Positions 8,510-17,533 of a DNA stretch of 60,024 bases are shown piece by piece. The DNA is from Kiritimatiellia bacterium (lineage in GTDB: Bacteria > Verrucomicrobiota > Kiritimatiellia > RZYC01), in contig JAQVYB010000005.1 in assembly GCA_028708815.1 (NCBI GenBank), positions 1 through 60,024 on the forward strand, given 5' to 3'. Within the stretch, counting starts at the first letter, position 1; every line of letters begins with the position of its first letter. Under the pieces are notes generated by a model. That model was not told the DNA's origin. It did not search any database and saw only the letters and a program-made list of their open reading frames with translations. The position numbers and the translations under genes are program-made.

Positions 8510-9872
8510 TGTGTGACCTTTCCTCATGATTCCGACAAATTGTTTATTGCGAACAACCGTTCGCAACAGGGGGTTGCATGATGTTTTTGATAATACTTGT
8601 CGAATGGGGTTCCCGATTTCTGCGATTCCAGCGCCTGTTTCAGGTTGAACAGGTGTTTCATGTTATAGCTCAGAATGACCAGGTCCCATTCACCCTGTAC
8701 GGCTTGAAGCCCACGCAATGAAAACCGTGCAAACCCCATGACGGATTTGATTATGCCAAAGACCGGTTCAACGGTTTGTTTTCGCAACTTATACAATTCT
8801 CGTCCGTGCATTGACTCAAAACGTTTCTGCATAACTTCCTGCGCCGTCGCATCCGGCCCAGTCAGATCGGGATCTCTTAACGCTTTTTCAAGGTCTTCAA
8901 TACTCTTGTGATGACGTTGTTTTCCAACTGCGGCATAGTCCGTGACATCACACTCTTTTTCCGTTTCGCGAACCGCTTCTTCCGAGTAAAAGCCGCTGTC
9001 AGCCAGCACGTTTTCCGCAGAATAATCAGTTCCTCCGGGAATACTCTTTAATGTTGGTAACAGTTGTTCTTTATCATTCGGCGCATTGGTAACCGTCTTG
9101 CCAACAATGAGCATTGATTCCGTATCAACAACTGCCTGAGCATTACAGGCCTGTTCAAAGTGTTTGCCGTTTCCTGTCTTCATAATCCTGCTCTCGGGAT
9201 CCGTGAAGTTGACCTGTTTCTTTGGCGGTGGCTCAGATTGGTCTGCAGATCGGGAAGTCTTCCCTTTTTTCTTTTTCTGCTGCTCTTCTTTGTGCCGTTC
9301 TAAAATCATTTCACGCGCTTTCCGGAGGTGTTTAATCCGTTCTTCACGCCTTGAAATTTCTGCCGGGATATCCAGGCCGATGGGCAGGTCCTCGCGGTCG
9401 GCCCGTTCTGCTTTTTCGATCAATTGATCCACTTCTTTACGTAACATTTCAAGCTGCTCTCCGGCACGCTTTGAAGGCCCTGGTGTTCTTTTTCCTAAAG
9501 GTGCAGATGGTATCGTGGTCAGGATGTGTGTTGCCGCAGACATTGCGGACAGCAACATCACTATAGGTGGCTTCCTCAATACGGCGGGAGGAAAAACGGC
9601 CTGTGATGTAGCTGTAAATTAATAGCGAAAACATCAGGAATGGCGGGTACTGCTGCGACCCGCTGCCTTTCCAGTTTAAATGATACACGTGAAGAGGAAG
9701 ATGACTCACGGCTTCCAGCAGGAAATGAACAATATGATTATTCGGTATCCAGTCACGTAAATCCGGCGGAAGAAGCATGGGGGTGTCCCGGTCAACTGTC
9801 TTTAAACGCAAAGCCATATAATATCCTTTTGTTCATTGCTATGCCCTTAGTATAAAGGCCTGTCACAAAAAT
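8510..9872 (-). mobile_element. Degenerate IS1182-family insertion sequence
   Basis: The element contains the remains of an IS1182-type transposase gene. Its ends are only approximate. Reading inward, the left side begins TGTGACCTTT near 8512 and the right side (reverse complement) TGTGACAGGCCTTT near 9867. These share TGTGAC and CTTT but differ by three bases, so the terminal inverted repeats are degraded or misplaced. No target duplication is evident. It lies between the methyltransferase and a GT4 gene and does not interrupt either. Confidence 0.65.
8524..9817 (-). pseudogene. IS1182-type transposase, frameshifted with internal deletion
   Basis: The N-terminal DUF772-like part (9449-9817) reads normally to HPDHDTICTFRKKNTRAF. 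The rest of the DDE domain continues in the +1 frame (from about 9500 down to 8524), with VLADSGFYSEEAV as the second aspartate region and RKQTVEPVFGIIKSVMGF as the glutamate region. The join runs straight from TFRKKNTRAF into SKRAGEQLEML. In intact relatives a segment of some 40 residues lies here, including the first catalytic aspartate (DGT motif). Thus an internal deletion with a frameshift removed an active-site residue and the element should not transpose by itself. Confidence 0.8.
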
Positions 9873-9900
9873 TCAAACACAACAGCGAATTCGCTGTTGT
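9865..9900 (-). terminator. Perfect 22-bp palindrome after GT4 stop, likely terminator
   Basis: Bases 9879-9900 form a perfect palindrome (arms ACAACAGCGAA and its complement). As RNA on the minus strand this gives a 9-bp stem with an AATT loop, followed by GTTTGAATTTTT. It begins at the TAA stop of the GT4 gene. It is likely an intrinsic terminator, though the U-run is a few bases away from the stem. Confidence 0.5.
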
Positions 9901-11078
9901 TAGCTAGCAGGATGACGGGCCAAAGCCCGACAGCCTGCTAGTTTATTATAAAGCCCTTGATATTGCGACAACACGACTCCTGGATCACACAAGGAGAGTG
10001 CAAATTTACGTCCTTCCCTCAGCAAATTGTCATCACGTGCATTGTCATACGCCTCTTTTAGTGCCGCCGCCATACTCTGTGGAGAATGGCCGTTTGCCAT
10101 TATGCCATACTTCCCGTTGTTTGAACAATATGCGCATCCTCTTGCCTGTCGAGTAAACACGACAGGGACATTTAATAAAAGCGCCTCACAAACCGGCATT
10201 CCAAATGATTCTTCCAGCGACGAGTGAAAATATATTTTGGCATCCTGAATCTTACGAAGACACTCGCCTTGTGGCAAATTGCCCAGGAATATCACACCAT
10301 CAAGAAGATTTTTGGAGCGCGCCCACTCATAGGCGGGGCCACCATGTTCTAAACCAGGCCCCATTAAATGATATGCAAATTCTGGATGATCGTTCAAAAA
10401 CAGACGAAACGCTTTCAAAGCATTTTTTACATTTTTCAACCGACTCCAACTTAATGCACTGCAGATTACAGATTCTGACGCCCTGCCGCGATCCCGAGAT
10501 GAAATTTTCAACAAATCTGATTTCACGCAATTTGGTATCGACACAGCCTTCCGCCCCGAAATTCGGGCAACAAAAGAAGCAACATATGGTGACACTGCGG
10601 ATAACAGCGTGGCTTTCCGCATGGTATATAGCGCAATCAGAAAATTTATAAAATAGGATAACGGAAAATGAATCAAAATGCGTGCAGCATGATCGTGCGC
10701 AGTTAACAGAAACGGCTGGCCGAAACGAATTGCACCCAAGGCATATTCACAAGTCCAATTAACATGAATCACATCGGGTACTGCCTCAAAAAGTACCTGC
10801 TCAAGCAGCATCGTTTCCTCTCGGTATAAATCTCTGCACATACCCCCCAAGCGACGCCGAACCGTCCAAATTCGAAGCAACCCGCCGTCCCATCTTTCTA
10901 TTGGAGCCGTCTGGTTTGGTATTAATGTAATAACATCTGTTTCCATTTGTCGTGATATTCGCTCGTAAACATAGTTTGTCACATTATATCCCCCCATCCC
11001 AGAGGGCAATGTTTCCCCGGAGGAAACGAGCATTTTCAAGGCCATAAGATCGACCGGCGACAGAATGGCTACACGCAT
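9900..11078 (-). CDS. GT4 family glycosyltransferase
   Basis: This GT-B enzyme of about 392 aa has an N-terminal SGMGGYNVTNYV acceptor/diphosphate loop, VPDVIHVNW, AHDHAARIL and a C-terminal FHSSLEESFGMPVCEALLLNVPVV, a clear EX7E donor-binding motif. The ATG at 11078 shares one base with the upstream TGA (TGATG) and is preferred over an ATG at 11117 inside the upstream gene. It likely adds a sugar to the glycan that carries the phosphonate, since it is coupled to the TagB/F-like transferase. Confidence 0.9.
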   Translation of the reverse strand: MRVAILSPVDLMALKMLVSSGETLPSGMGGYNVTNYVYERISRQMETDVITLIPNQTAPIERWDGGLLRIWTVRRRLGGMCRDLYREETMLLEQVLFEAVPDVIHVNWTCEYALGAIRFGQPFLLTAHDHAARILIHFPLSYFINFLIALYTMRKATLLSAVSPYVASFVARISGRKAVSIPNCVKSDLLKISSRDRGRASESVICSALSWSRLKNVKNALKAFRLFLNDHPEFAYHLMGPGLEHGGPAYEWARSKNLLDGVIFLGNLPQGECLRKIQDAKIYFHSSLEESFGMPVCEALLLNVPVVFTRQARGCAYCSNNGKYGIMANGHSPQSMAAALKEAYDNARDDNLLREGRKFALSLCDPGVVLSQYQGLYNKLAGCRALARHPAS

Positions 11079-12304
11079 CACAAATCCTCTGACCCACGGG
11101 TCTGTAGTATTTCCCATATTCTTTCCGAAGCCCCACCCATGGGATAAGCATGGAATATATCTCGTACAAATGCGCGCTTCTCCCGATACATCGTCTCTTC
11201 AAAGCCACCAAGCAGGTCATCAAGAACATCAATCAACTCATCGCCGGTTTTAAGTATCGGGCCGGGAATTATTTTTTCATAGTCATAGAGAAATCCCCGC
11301 TGATTATTATAGCTTGCGATATCATGGGCAAAACTAACAATCGGCCTGTTAAGCAACAGATAATCCACCCAAATGCCAGAATAGTCTGATATTAAAACGG
11401 CACTGTTTCGAAGCAGCACGAGTGTATCTATGATTGTATCCCGACTTAGCTCTACGATTTCGTCGTCGTATGCGATTCCTGCATAGGCTGTTTTACCGAT
11501 ATGCGGACGAATGCCAATGACTGCATTGTGCTCTTTTAAAACAGAACGAAGCTTCCTTCTTTCGTCCATTGAAAACGCATAAACGCCCTTTAAACTCTCT
11601 TCTGTATTTTCGTGATTCCCCCTGAAAGTCGGCGCATAGAGAACAAGTCGGCGCCCTCGCAATATGGCAAGCAGCACCTGTTCCTGTTCCTTTTGCTTTT
11701 CAGATAAAACGGCAGTAGTTGTCAAGCAATCATTCCGAGGATAGCCCGTACAGAGAACGCTCTGATAATCCACGCCAAAAGCAAGTGACATCATCGCCCG
11801 ATCAACGGGGGATGAACTAATATAACGGAAATATCCAAACGCTTTAGAAAACGATTTTTTCTCTATATCGCCACATGTCAAACCAATGCGTTTTATAGGG
11901 ATGCCATGCCAAAGATTCAAAAAAAGGTGTCGGTGCGTTGCCAGGCGCGCCCAGTACCACTCCCCTGCGCCCTGTTCGACTACAATGCTTGCACTTCGAA
12001 GCAACCGCCATATGCCTCGAAAACTCCTTGCTTTCACCATGTTGCCTCTGTGAGCATCCTCGACCAATCTCATATCCGAATTCACGCCATAAAGAATGGA
12101 AACCAGAACCGGCTGTTTCTCGCAAAGCCAGTCATGAAACGCCTTAATATTGCCACTGAAAAGATAACAATCCCCCACAATAAAAAGCCATGTTTTATCC
12201 CTTTTTGGAATAATGCTGTCAGCAATCCAAATGATCAGTGCTTTTGCTTTTCGAAATATGATTTTTATATTTCCAGTAGATTTCATATCAGAATGAACCA
12301 TCAT
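11078..12304 (-). CDS. CDP-glycerol glycerophosphotransferase-like (TagB/TagF family) enzyme
   Basis: The 408-aa protein belongs to the Glyphos_transf family (PF04464). Seen motifs are FLNLWHGIPIKRIG (about residue 131), VLYAPTFRG, IRPHIGK and LISDYSGIWVDYLLLNRPIV. Members move a phospho-alcohol from a CDP-alcohol to a polymer, as in teichoic acid synthesis. No CDP-glycerol synthase (TagD) stands alone here. Instead a TagD-like cytidylyltransferase is fused to PEP mutase in the same cluster. I infer the donor to be a CMP-activated phosphonate such as CMP-2-hydroxyethylphosphonate, which mimics CDP-glycerol. Cytoplasmic, membrane-associated action is expected. A conventional phosphoglycerol substrate cannot be excluded. 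Confidence 0.85.
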   Translation of the reverse strand: MMVHSDMKSTGNIKIIFRKAKALIIWIADSIIPKRDKTWLFIVGDCYLFSGNIKAFHDWLCEKQPVLVSILYGVNSDMRLVEDAHRGNMVKARSFRGIWRLLRSASIVVEQGAGEWYWARLATHRHLFLNLWHGIPIKRIGLTCGDIEKKSFSKAFGYFRYISSSPVDRAMMSLAFGVDYQSVLCTGYPRNDCLTTTAVLSEKQKEQEQVLLAILRGRRLVLYAPTFRGNHENTEESLKGVYAFSMDERRKLRSVLKEHNAVIGIRPHIGKTAYAGIAYDDEIVELSRDTIIDTLVLLRNSAVLISDYSGIWVDYLLLNRPIVSFAHDIASYNNQRGFLYDYEKIIPGPILKTGDELIDVLDDLLGGFEETMYREKRAFVRDIFHAYPMGGASERIWEILQTRGSEDL

Positions 12305-12403
12305 TTTTGCTCATTACACAGTGCAAATTTTCTCGCAGCAAATCAGTACGAGTCAACGAAAACAAACCCTATTATTCAAGCTCATCCTTCTGATTCCGCT
12401 AAA

Positions 12404-12432
12404 CGCCGACACTTTTTAACAGGTGTTAGGCG
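12404..12432 (-). terminator. Hairpin in gap after wzy-like gene
   Basis: A stem forms between CGCCGACAC (12404-12412) and GGTGTTAGGCG (12422-12432), with an internal bulge. It lies a few bases after the polymerase stop on the minus strand. It lacks a strong T-run, so it may be an attenuator or mRNA-end stabiliser instead of a full terminator. Confidence 0.3.
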
Positions 12433-12437
12433 TATCC

Positions 12438-13937
12438 TTAGAAGATGTTTTTTTCAAAATATCGTTGATCACATACTATCAATGCATTTAATAAGGCCAA
12501 TTGGAAAATCAAATCACAATAAACCCATTGAATCCCCCCCAGATAAGTCATAAATTGAGTCAGGCTGACGACATAGTATACGGTAAGAGCAAGGTGATAT
12601 CTCTTAAGATTCTCGTTATTCCATTGTATTTTTTGACGTTTTATATGGCGGATTGACTCACCAATCCACCAGACAATCGAAAAACACAATCCTGGAGCAC
12701 CCAAAAATATCAGCAAGTCCAAAAGGCCTTGATGCATATGCCCGCCCACAAATGTTCCGTATACGTCACCCCACAGCGAAGGAAATCTCATTGCAGATTG
12801 CCTAATCGTCAAAACCAAATCTGGATTATATCCAAATCCACGACCAACCACGAAATATCTTGGAATATTTTCGAAAGCTAACGTCCACAGATATCTTCTC
12901 CACTCCATCGTTTGAGAACCTGCGGCATATGCTACGTGAGATACTTCGATTCCAGGAATCATCGCCAGCACCCTTTGCACGCCAAAAGGCATATATGGCG
13001 CGAGAAAGATCATCAGAAGTATGATCAGCATACCTCCAGTCAGTGCAATCATGGCGGTCCTGAAGGGTTTCCGTGAATTAAGAATAGTAAATAAAAACAA
13101 GAATGCTATAACGTGGAGAAATCGATTTCTATAACCCGACAGCAATGCTGCCGCGCCTGCGAGTGTGAAAAATATACCATAATATAGATAGTGTCGCTTC
13201 GTCTTACATGGCCATAAAAACGTCGGGAACAAATATATAAGAACAACCGGATGTAAAATGGACCATCTTGTGGTAGTAATATCGTGGGTAAATGCTGTAA
13301 ATGTATCCGCTAAACCAACTCCCGGCAGAATGAACAAAAGTGGATACCATATCCTCCCTCTGCTCACTATAAAAAGAAGATTCACAACAAACGGGACAAA
13401 AATCAGCAAAAGCATAAATGAAAAGGCTATTTTCCACTGCTTTTCCGAAAGGGTTATGTAACCGGAAAACAGATATAATGAAAAAGCAATAAATATGTGA
13501 ATATATGCCCCGCCACCAGCATCCGGACTGCCAAGGAAGCTTAGCGCATGACCCCTAACAGCAATAACAAAGCAAATCCATATGATACTCAACCAGCCCA
13601 GCTTAATACATGGAGATGCCTTCACTTCTTCCTTACTGATAATCTTTTTTGCAAGAGATAGCCCAACGAATGACAGCATGAATACCTGATACAACATAAG
13701 ATTCATTGGGATATGGTAATAGTACAGTCTGCTAAAGTAGAAGGTAATAACAAGAATCGCGACTATATCAGCGCGAGAAAAAAGCATTAGCACAAAAGGG
13801 GTAATTGCAAGGATCGCCAGCAAGACATAATCTCCATGCAACTGTACAAAAAAACAAAGAAGAAGAAAGATTCCAGCTATCACAGGAACCATTAATTCTC
13901 GCGGTGCTAAATATCGCGCGGGTTTTTGTTCATCCAT
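12438..13937 (-). CDS. wzy: Wzy/O-antigen ligase-like polysaccharide polymerase
   Basis: The 499-aa polytopic membrane protein has about 10-12 hydrophobic helices and a larger periplasmic loop around residues 330-400 with VVGRGFGYNPD and GGHMHQGLLDLLIFLG. That loop resembles the Wzy_C/O-antigen ligase signature, where the histidine and asparagine-rich loop is functional. It would polymerise or ligate lipid-linked repeats in the periplasm. A strong AAGGAG site precedes the ATG at 13937. It is clearly AT-richer than the dehydrogenase gene just upstream. Confidence 0.82.
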   Translation of the reverse strand: MDEQKPARYLAPRELMVPVIAGIFLLLCFFVQLHGDYVLLAILAITPFVLMLFSRADIVAILVITFYFSRLYYYHIPMNLMLYQVFMLSFVGLSLAKKIISKEEVKASPCIKLGWLSIIWICFVIAVRGHALSFLGSPDAGGGAYIHIFIAFSLYLFSGYITLSEKQWKIAFSFMLLLIFVPFVVNLLFIVSRGRIWYPLLFILPGVGLADTFTAFTHDITTTRWSILHPVVLIYLFPTFLWPCKTKRHYLYYGIFFTLAGAAALLSGYRNRFLHVIAFLFLFTILNSRKPFRTAMIALTGGMLIILLMIFLAPYMPFGVQRVLAMIPGIEVSHVAYAAGSQTMEWRRYLWTLAFENIPRYFVVGRGFGYNPDLVLTIRQSAMRFPSLWGDVYGTFVGGHMHQGLLDLLIFLGAPGLCFSIVWWIGESIRHIKRQKIQWNNENLKRYHLALTVYYVVSLTQFMTYLGGIQWVYCDLIFQLALLNALIVCDQRYFEKNIF

Positions 13938-13997
13938 CTGTCGCCTTCTCCTTAACTCTTTATAATCGGCATACGCACCTACAACTCGTTTATGTGA

Positions 13998-15050
13998 TTA
14001 TTTAGCCAGAGTAGATGTAAATTCATGCAGCATTTCTATGCATATGTGAACGGGATTATTGCTCAGTCGCTCCTGATTTACATTTTCTTCCAGCAACCGG
14101 AGCAATTCATTGGCAGAGAGGTCCAGTCTTCTATCCAGCCCTATTCTACACAACAGATCGCAAAGACGCGACCCTGTGACCCCCTCCACCGTCACGCCAT
14201 GTGCAGCATGGTAGGCCACAAAATGAGGAAGAAGCAGGCCCACGGCCTGTCCGTGCGGAAGACCAAAGGTCGCCGTCAGGATATACGAAAAGGCATGAGG
14301 CGCGGTGGTTTTTGAAATATTGATAGCCTGCCCTGCCAGATTCGCTGCGCGCATCATGCCGGACCTGTTCTCCGGGTTCGGCGCGTGGACGGCGGCTTCC
14401 AGATATCGCAACGCCAAATCCACCGCCTCCCGGGCATACCCGCGTGATTCATCGGTAGCACATTTGGCCCAAAGCGATTCGACACCCTGAGCCAGGGCGT
14501 CCATCCCCGTGCAGGCCGTTTGATAGCCACTCAACGAATAGGTGAATTCAGGAACCAGCAACACCTGGGATGGGATCATGGAGGGCCCATCCACCGAGTG
14601 TTTTGTTGCGCCACGATAGACCACGGCAAAGTGCGTGGCCTCGCTTCCGCTTCCCGACGTGGTGGGGATGGCCAACAACGGTGGTACGGGGACATCCGCA
14701 GGGCACGTCCCCTGAAGGAAAGCATCCAGGTTGGCGCCGGTGCAGCCAAAGAAATTGATCAGCTTGGCCGTATCCATAGCGCTCCCGCCGCCCACCGCAA
14801 TCACCGCGCGAATCCCGGCGGAACGAAGGTTCTCCACTCCCCGCATCACGTCCTCTTCTTTGGGGTTCGGTGAAAAGTCGCTGAAGTACACCGTATCGGC
14901 AGGAACTTCCCCCGACAAAAAATCCCGGACGCCCGATTGATGGAATGAATGCTCCCGGCAAACCACCAAAATCCGTCCTTCCGCCTTTTGGATGAACGCC
15001 TCCAAAAAATCTTCTGCTCCAGACGCCCCAAAATGTGTGAGTTGATTCAC
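13998..15050 (-). CDS. Iron-containing alcohol dehydrogenase, predicted phosphonoacetaldehyde reductase
   Basis: This 350-aa group III (iron-type) dehydrogenase has the NAD(P)-binding GGGSAMDTAK, the IPTTSGSGSEAT motif and the metal region TGMDALAQGVES followed by PHAFSYILTATFGLPHGQ. It stands directly after PEP mutase and phosphonopyruvate decarboxylase, the spot occupied elsewhere by PhpC-like reductases that turn phosphonoacetaldehyde into 2-hydroxyethylphosphonate. The usual DxxxH metal pair reads DALAQ here, with glutamine for the first histidine. Start is GTG at 15050 with AAGGA upstream. There is no AepZ-type aminotransferase nearby, so aminoethylphosphonate is less likely as the product. 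Confidence 0.82.
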   Translation of the reverse strand: MNQLTHFGASGAEDFLEAFIQKAEGRILVVCREHSFHQSGVRDFLSGEVPADTVYFSDFSPNPKEEDVMRGVENLRSAGIRAVIAVGGGSAMDTAKLINFFGCTGANLDAFLQGTCPADVPVPPLLAIPTTSGSGSEATHFAVVYRGATKHSVDGPSMIPSQVLLVPEFTYSLSGYQTACTGMDALAQGVESLWAKCATDESRGYAREAVDLALRYLEAAVHAPNPENRSGMMRAANLAGQAINISKTTAPHAFSYILTATFGLPHGQAVGLLLPHFVAYHAAHGVTVEGVTGSRLCDLLCRIGLDRRLDLSANELLRLLEENVNQERLSNNPVHICIEMLHEFTSTLAK

Positions 15051-15073
15051 GATCGCTGAGTTCCTTCCGGCCT

Positions 15074-16201
15074 TCAGGTGGATTGGAGAAAGTCCATAAA
15101 GGCCCTCTTATTCTGATCCGGGGTCGTTTTCGGGCGGCCCAAATCTTTTCGTGCGCCGGGTGCCACCCGGACTTCAAGAAAGCTTGGGCCCTTCTTCTGC
15201 AACTGGAGTCTGAATGCAGAGAGCAAGGCCTCTTCGCCATCCACGCATACGGCATCCACATATCCGCAGGCGAGCGCAAGCTGCACGAAATCCACATCAA
15301 ACCCCACCGTTTTCTGTGCACCCACGGAATCATGTACGCCGTTGTTCAATAACACATGATGATAATTAGGGGCCTTCAACGAGCCGATAATGGCGGGTGC
15401 GCCAAGATGCATCAGCAACGCGCCATCGCCATCGAGACATATGACCGGGCGGGTGGTCTGGTGAAGAGCAATGCCCTGGGCAATCTGCGAGGCATGGCCC
15501 ATGGAGCCGACCGTCAGAAAATCCCTTTCATGCCCTTGGCCGTTTCGCTCCCGGCATTCATACAACTCCCGCGAGAGTTGGCCCGTGGTGGAAACCAACG
15601 CCGCACACTCCGGTAAGCACGAAACCACCATCTCCAGCGCCGCCTCTCTTTTCAATGAATAACGCGCGTCAGGCGCTTTCCGCGCATACGGTTCGAACGT
15701 CCCGGCACGCACCAGCAGGGCCACCGGACGGTGCTCCGTCGTCGCCCGACGTATCATCTCCTCCAGACAGCTCGCGGCGTCCGAATTGTTGTCGGGAAGA
15801 ATACGGCAGGGAATATCCATCGCCTCAAAAAGTGCCTGCGTTACCTGGCCTTGCTTGAGGTGCTGCGGCTCATCCTTGACGCCCGGCTCGCCGCGCCAAC
15901 CCACCAACAGGAGCATCGGAATGCCATACACGTCCGGATCAGCCAACGACAGCAACGGATTCACGGCATTCCCCTGCCCCGAGTTCTGCATGTAAACCAG
16001 GGCCGGCCGGCCGGAGGCCAGATAATGACCTGCGGCCAACGCCACCGCGCCGCCCTCGTTGGCGGCGGTCACATGCCGCTCGGGCGGCACATGGTCACTC
16101 ACATACGCGCAAAACGCCTTCAGCAGCGAGTCCGGCACCCCGGTAAAAAAATTCACACCGACGCGCTCCAACATGCTGCAAAATGATTCTGTGCAGATCA
16201 T
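15074..16201 (-). CDS. ppd: Phosphonopyruvate decarboxylase (ThDP-dependent)
   Basis: The 375-aa protein decarboxylates phosphonopyruvate to phosphonoacetaldehyde, the irreversible step that pulls the unfavourable PEP mutase reaction forward. The N-terminal pyrimidine-binding half shows FTGVPDSLLKAF, AANEGGAVALAAGHYL and YMQNSGQGN. The C-terminal diphosphate half has the ThDP motif GDGALLMHLG ending at LLNNGVHDSVGAQKT. Length and domain order match Ppd/AepY. The ATG lies two bases after the PEP mutase stop, so the pair is translationally coupled. Confidence 0.93.
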   Translation of the reverse strand: MICTESFCSMLERVGVNFFTGVPDSLLKAFCAYVSDHVPPERHVTAANEGGAVALAAGHYLASGRPALVYMQNSGQGNAVNPLLSLADPDVYGIPMLLLVGWRGEPGVKDEPQHLKQGQVTQALFEAMDIPCRILPDNNSDAASCLEEMIRRATTEHRPVALLVRAGTFEPYARKAPDARYSLKREAALEMVVSCLPECAALVSTTGQLSRELYECRERNGQGHERDFLTVGSMGHASQIAQGIALHQTTRPVICLDGDGALLMHLGAPAIIGSLKAPNYHHVLLNNGVHDSVGAQKTVGFDVDFVQLALACGYVDAVCVDGEEALLSAFRLQLQKKGPSFLEVRVAPGARKDLGRPKTTPDQNKRAFMDFLQST

Positions 16202-16203
16202 GA

Positions 16204-17490
16204 CTAAATGAACTCCACAATTTCACGTATGGGCATGCACCCGGATTCCGCCTCCAGGGCTCGACCATGCGTCAGAATGGATTCGGCGGTTTTCTGCATC
16301 GCCGGATAGGCACTGCGCAAAAGCTGATTGGCATAGATCACGATATTGACTCCGTGCTTTGCAAGTTCCTCTTCCGTCACCTGGGAATAGGTGCTGGGAA
16401 CGACCACCAATGGGACCCGTCGAGGAAGCCTCCCGTAGGCGGTGCAAAACGCGATGATTTCGTCCGCTGTCGTGGATTTGCTGTGAATCATGATGCCATC
16501 GGCACCGGCTTCGATATAAGCCTGAACGCGAGCAAGCGCATCTTCCTGTCCGGCTCCTGTAATCAGGCTTTCACACCGGGCTATAATCATGAACTCTTCG
16601 GAAATCTGCGCGGCTTTCCCGGCGCGGATTTTTTCGCCCATGTTAAAGGCGCTATCCTGTTTCTGGTCGTTCCCGGCATCCAGCAGGGAGTTCTTTTTCA
16701 GGCCGACCTTGTCTTCAATGATTACAGCGGAAACACCCAGCCGCTCCAGCGTACGCACCATGAACACAAAATGCTCCGCCTGCCCGCCGCTGTCACCATC
16801 ATAAATGATGGGTTTGGTGGTCACTTCCAGTATGTCGTTCACGGTGTGCAGACGCGAGGTCAGATCGACACACTCGATGTCGGGTTTTCCCTTCAACGTG
16901 GAATCGGTCAAACTGCTAAGCCACATGGCATCAAATTCGACGGACAGATTGTCCTTTTTGACGCGGCAGTTTTCAACGATCAACCCACTCAATCCGCTGT
17001 GCGCCTCCATAACGCGAACCAGTGATTTTGCCTTCAGCAGTCGGCGCAGGCGTTGACGACGAATGTCCGGCGTGACGCCGACTTCCCGAATGGCCTTGTT
17101 GAGTTGGGTCGAGGAGATGCCCGGGGTATAGGACGGTTCGATCAGCTCGCCGCCCCATTCGGCAAGCGCATCAATCACCCGCTGACGCGTTTCGCGCTGG
17201 ACGCCATCGCGCCAATCGTCGCCATGCACCACGTAGTCGGGTTTCAGTGTGCGCAAGTTGGGCACATAATCGAGCGTTGTTTGAGGAATGACCTGCTCCA
17301 CGCCTTTCAGATTCTCCACAATGGCCGCCCGTTGCTCATAGGTCATATAGGGCAGTCGTTTATAGCTGGCAATGGCTTCATCGGTCAACACGCCCACGGT
17401 GACTTCACCATACTGCGCGGCCACTTTAAGAATATTGAGATGACCGGGATGAATGATATCCGCACTCATTCCCACATAGACTTTTTTCAT
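16204..17490 (-). CDS. pepM: Cytidylyltransferase-phosphoenolpyruvate mutase fusion
   Basis: The 428-aa protein joins two enzymes of one pathway. Residues 1-140 form a TagD/glycerol-3-phosphate-cytidylyltransferase-like domain with HPGH at 14-17 and GISSTQL around 124-130. Residues 150-428 form PEP mutase: DGDSGG (231-236) metal site, the EDKXXXXXNS signature as [10 protein letters not shown] (259-268), and ARCESLITG (304-312). PEP mutase makes the C-P bond of phosphonopyruvate; the N-terminal half would later charge the phosphonate with CMP. Such fusions are known among bacteria that attach phosphonates to surface glycans or lipids. A good AAGGAAGAG site precedes the ATG. Confidence 0.94.
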   Translation of the reverse strand: MKKVYVGMSADIIHPGHLNILKVAAQYGEVTVGVLTDEAIASYKRLPYMTYEQRAAIVENLKGVEQVIPQTTLDYVPNLRTLKPDYVVHGDDWRDGVQRETRQRVIDALAEWGGELIEPSYTPGISSTQLNKAIREVGVTPDIRRQRLRRLLKAKSLVRVMEAHSGLSGLIVENCRVKKDNLSVEFDAMWLSSLTDSTLKGKPDIECVDLTSRLHTVNDILEVTTKPIIYDGDSGGQAEHFVFMVRTLERLGVSAVIIEDKVGLKKNSLLDAGNDQKQDSAFNMGEKIRAGKAAQISEEFMIIARCESLITGAGQEDALARVQAYIEAGADGIMIHSKSTTADEIIAFCTAYGRLPRRVPLVVVPSTYSQVTEEELAKHGVNIVIYANQLLRSAYPAMQKTAESILTHGRALEAESGCMPIREIVEFI

Positions 17491-17533
17491 GATGACTCTT
17501 CCTTAAACGGTTCCCAAACAAGCAAGGACCCAA

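Noticed and set aside
9449-9579. Programmed frameshift in the IS transposase
   Set aside because: A GGAAAAAG run is present, but the needed shift is +1 and a conserved segment is missing at the join, which fits deletion.
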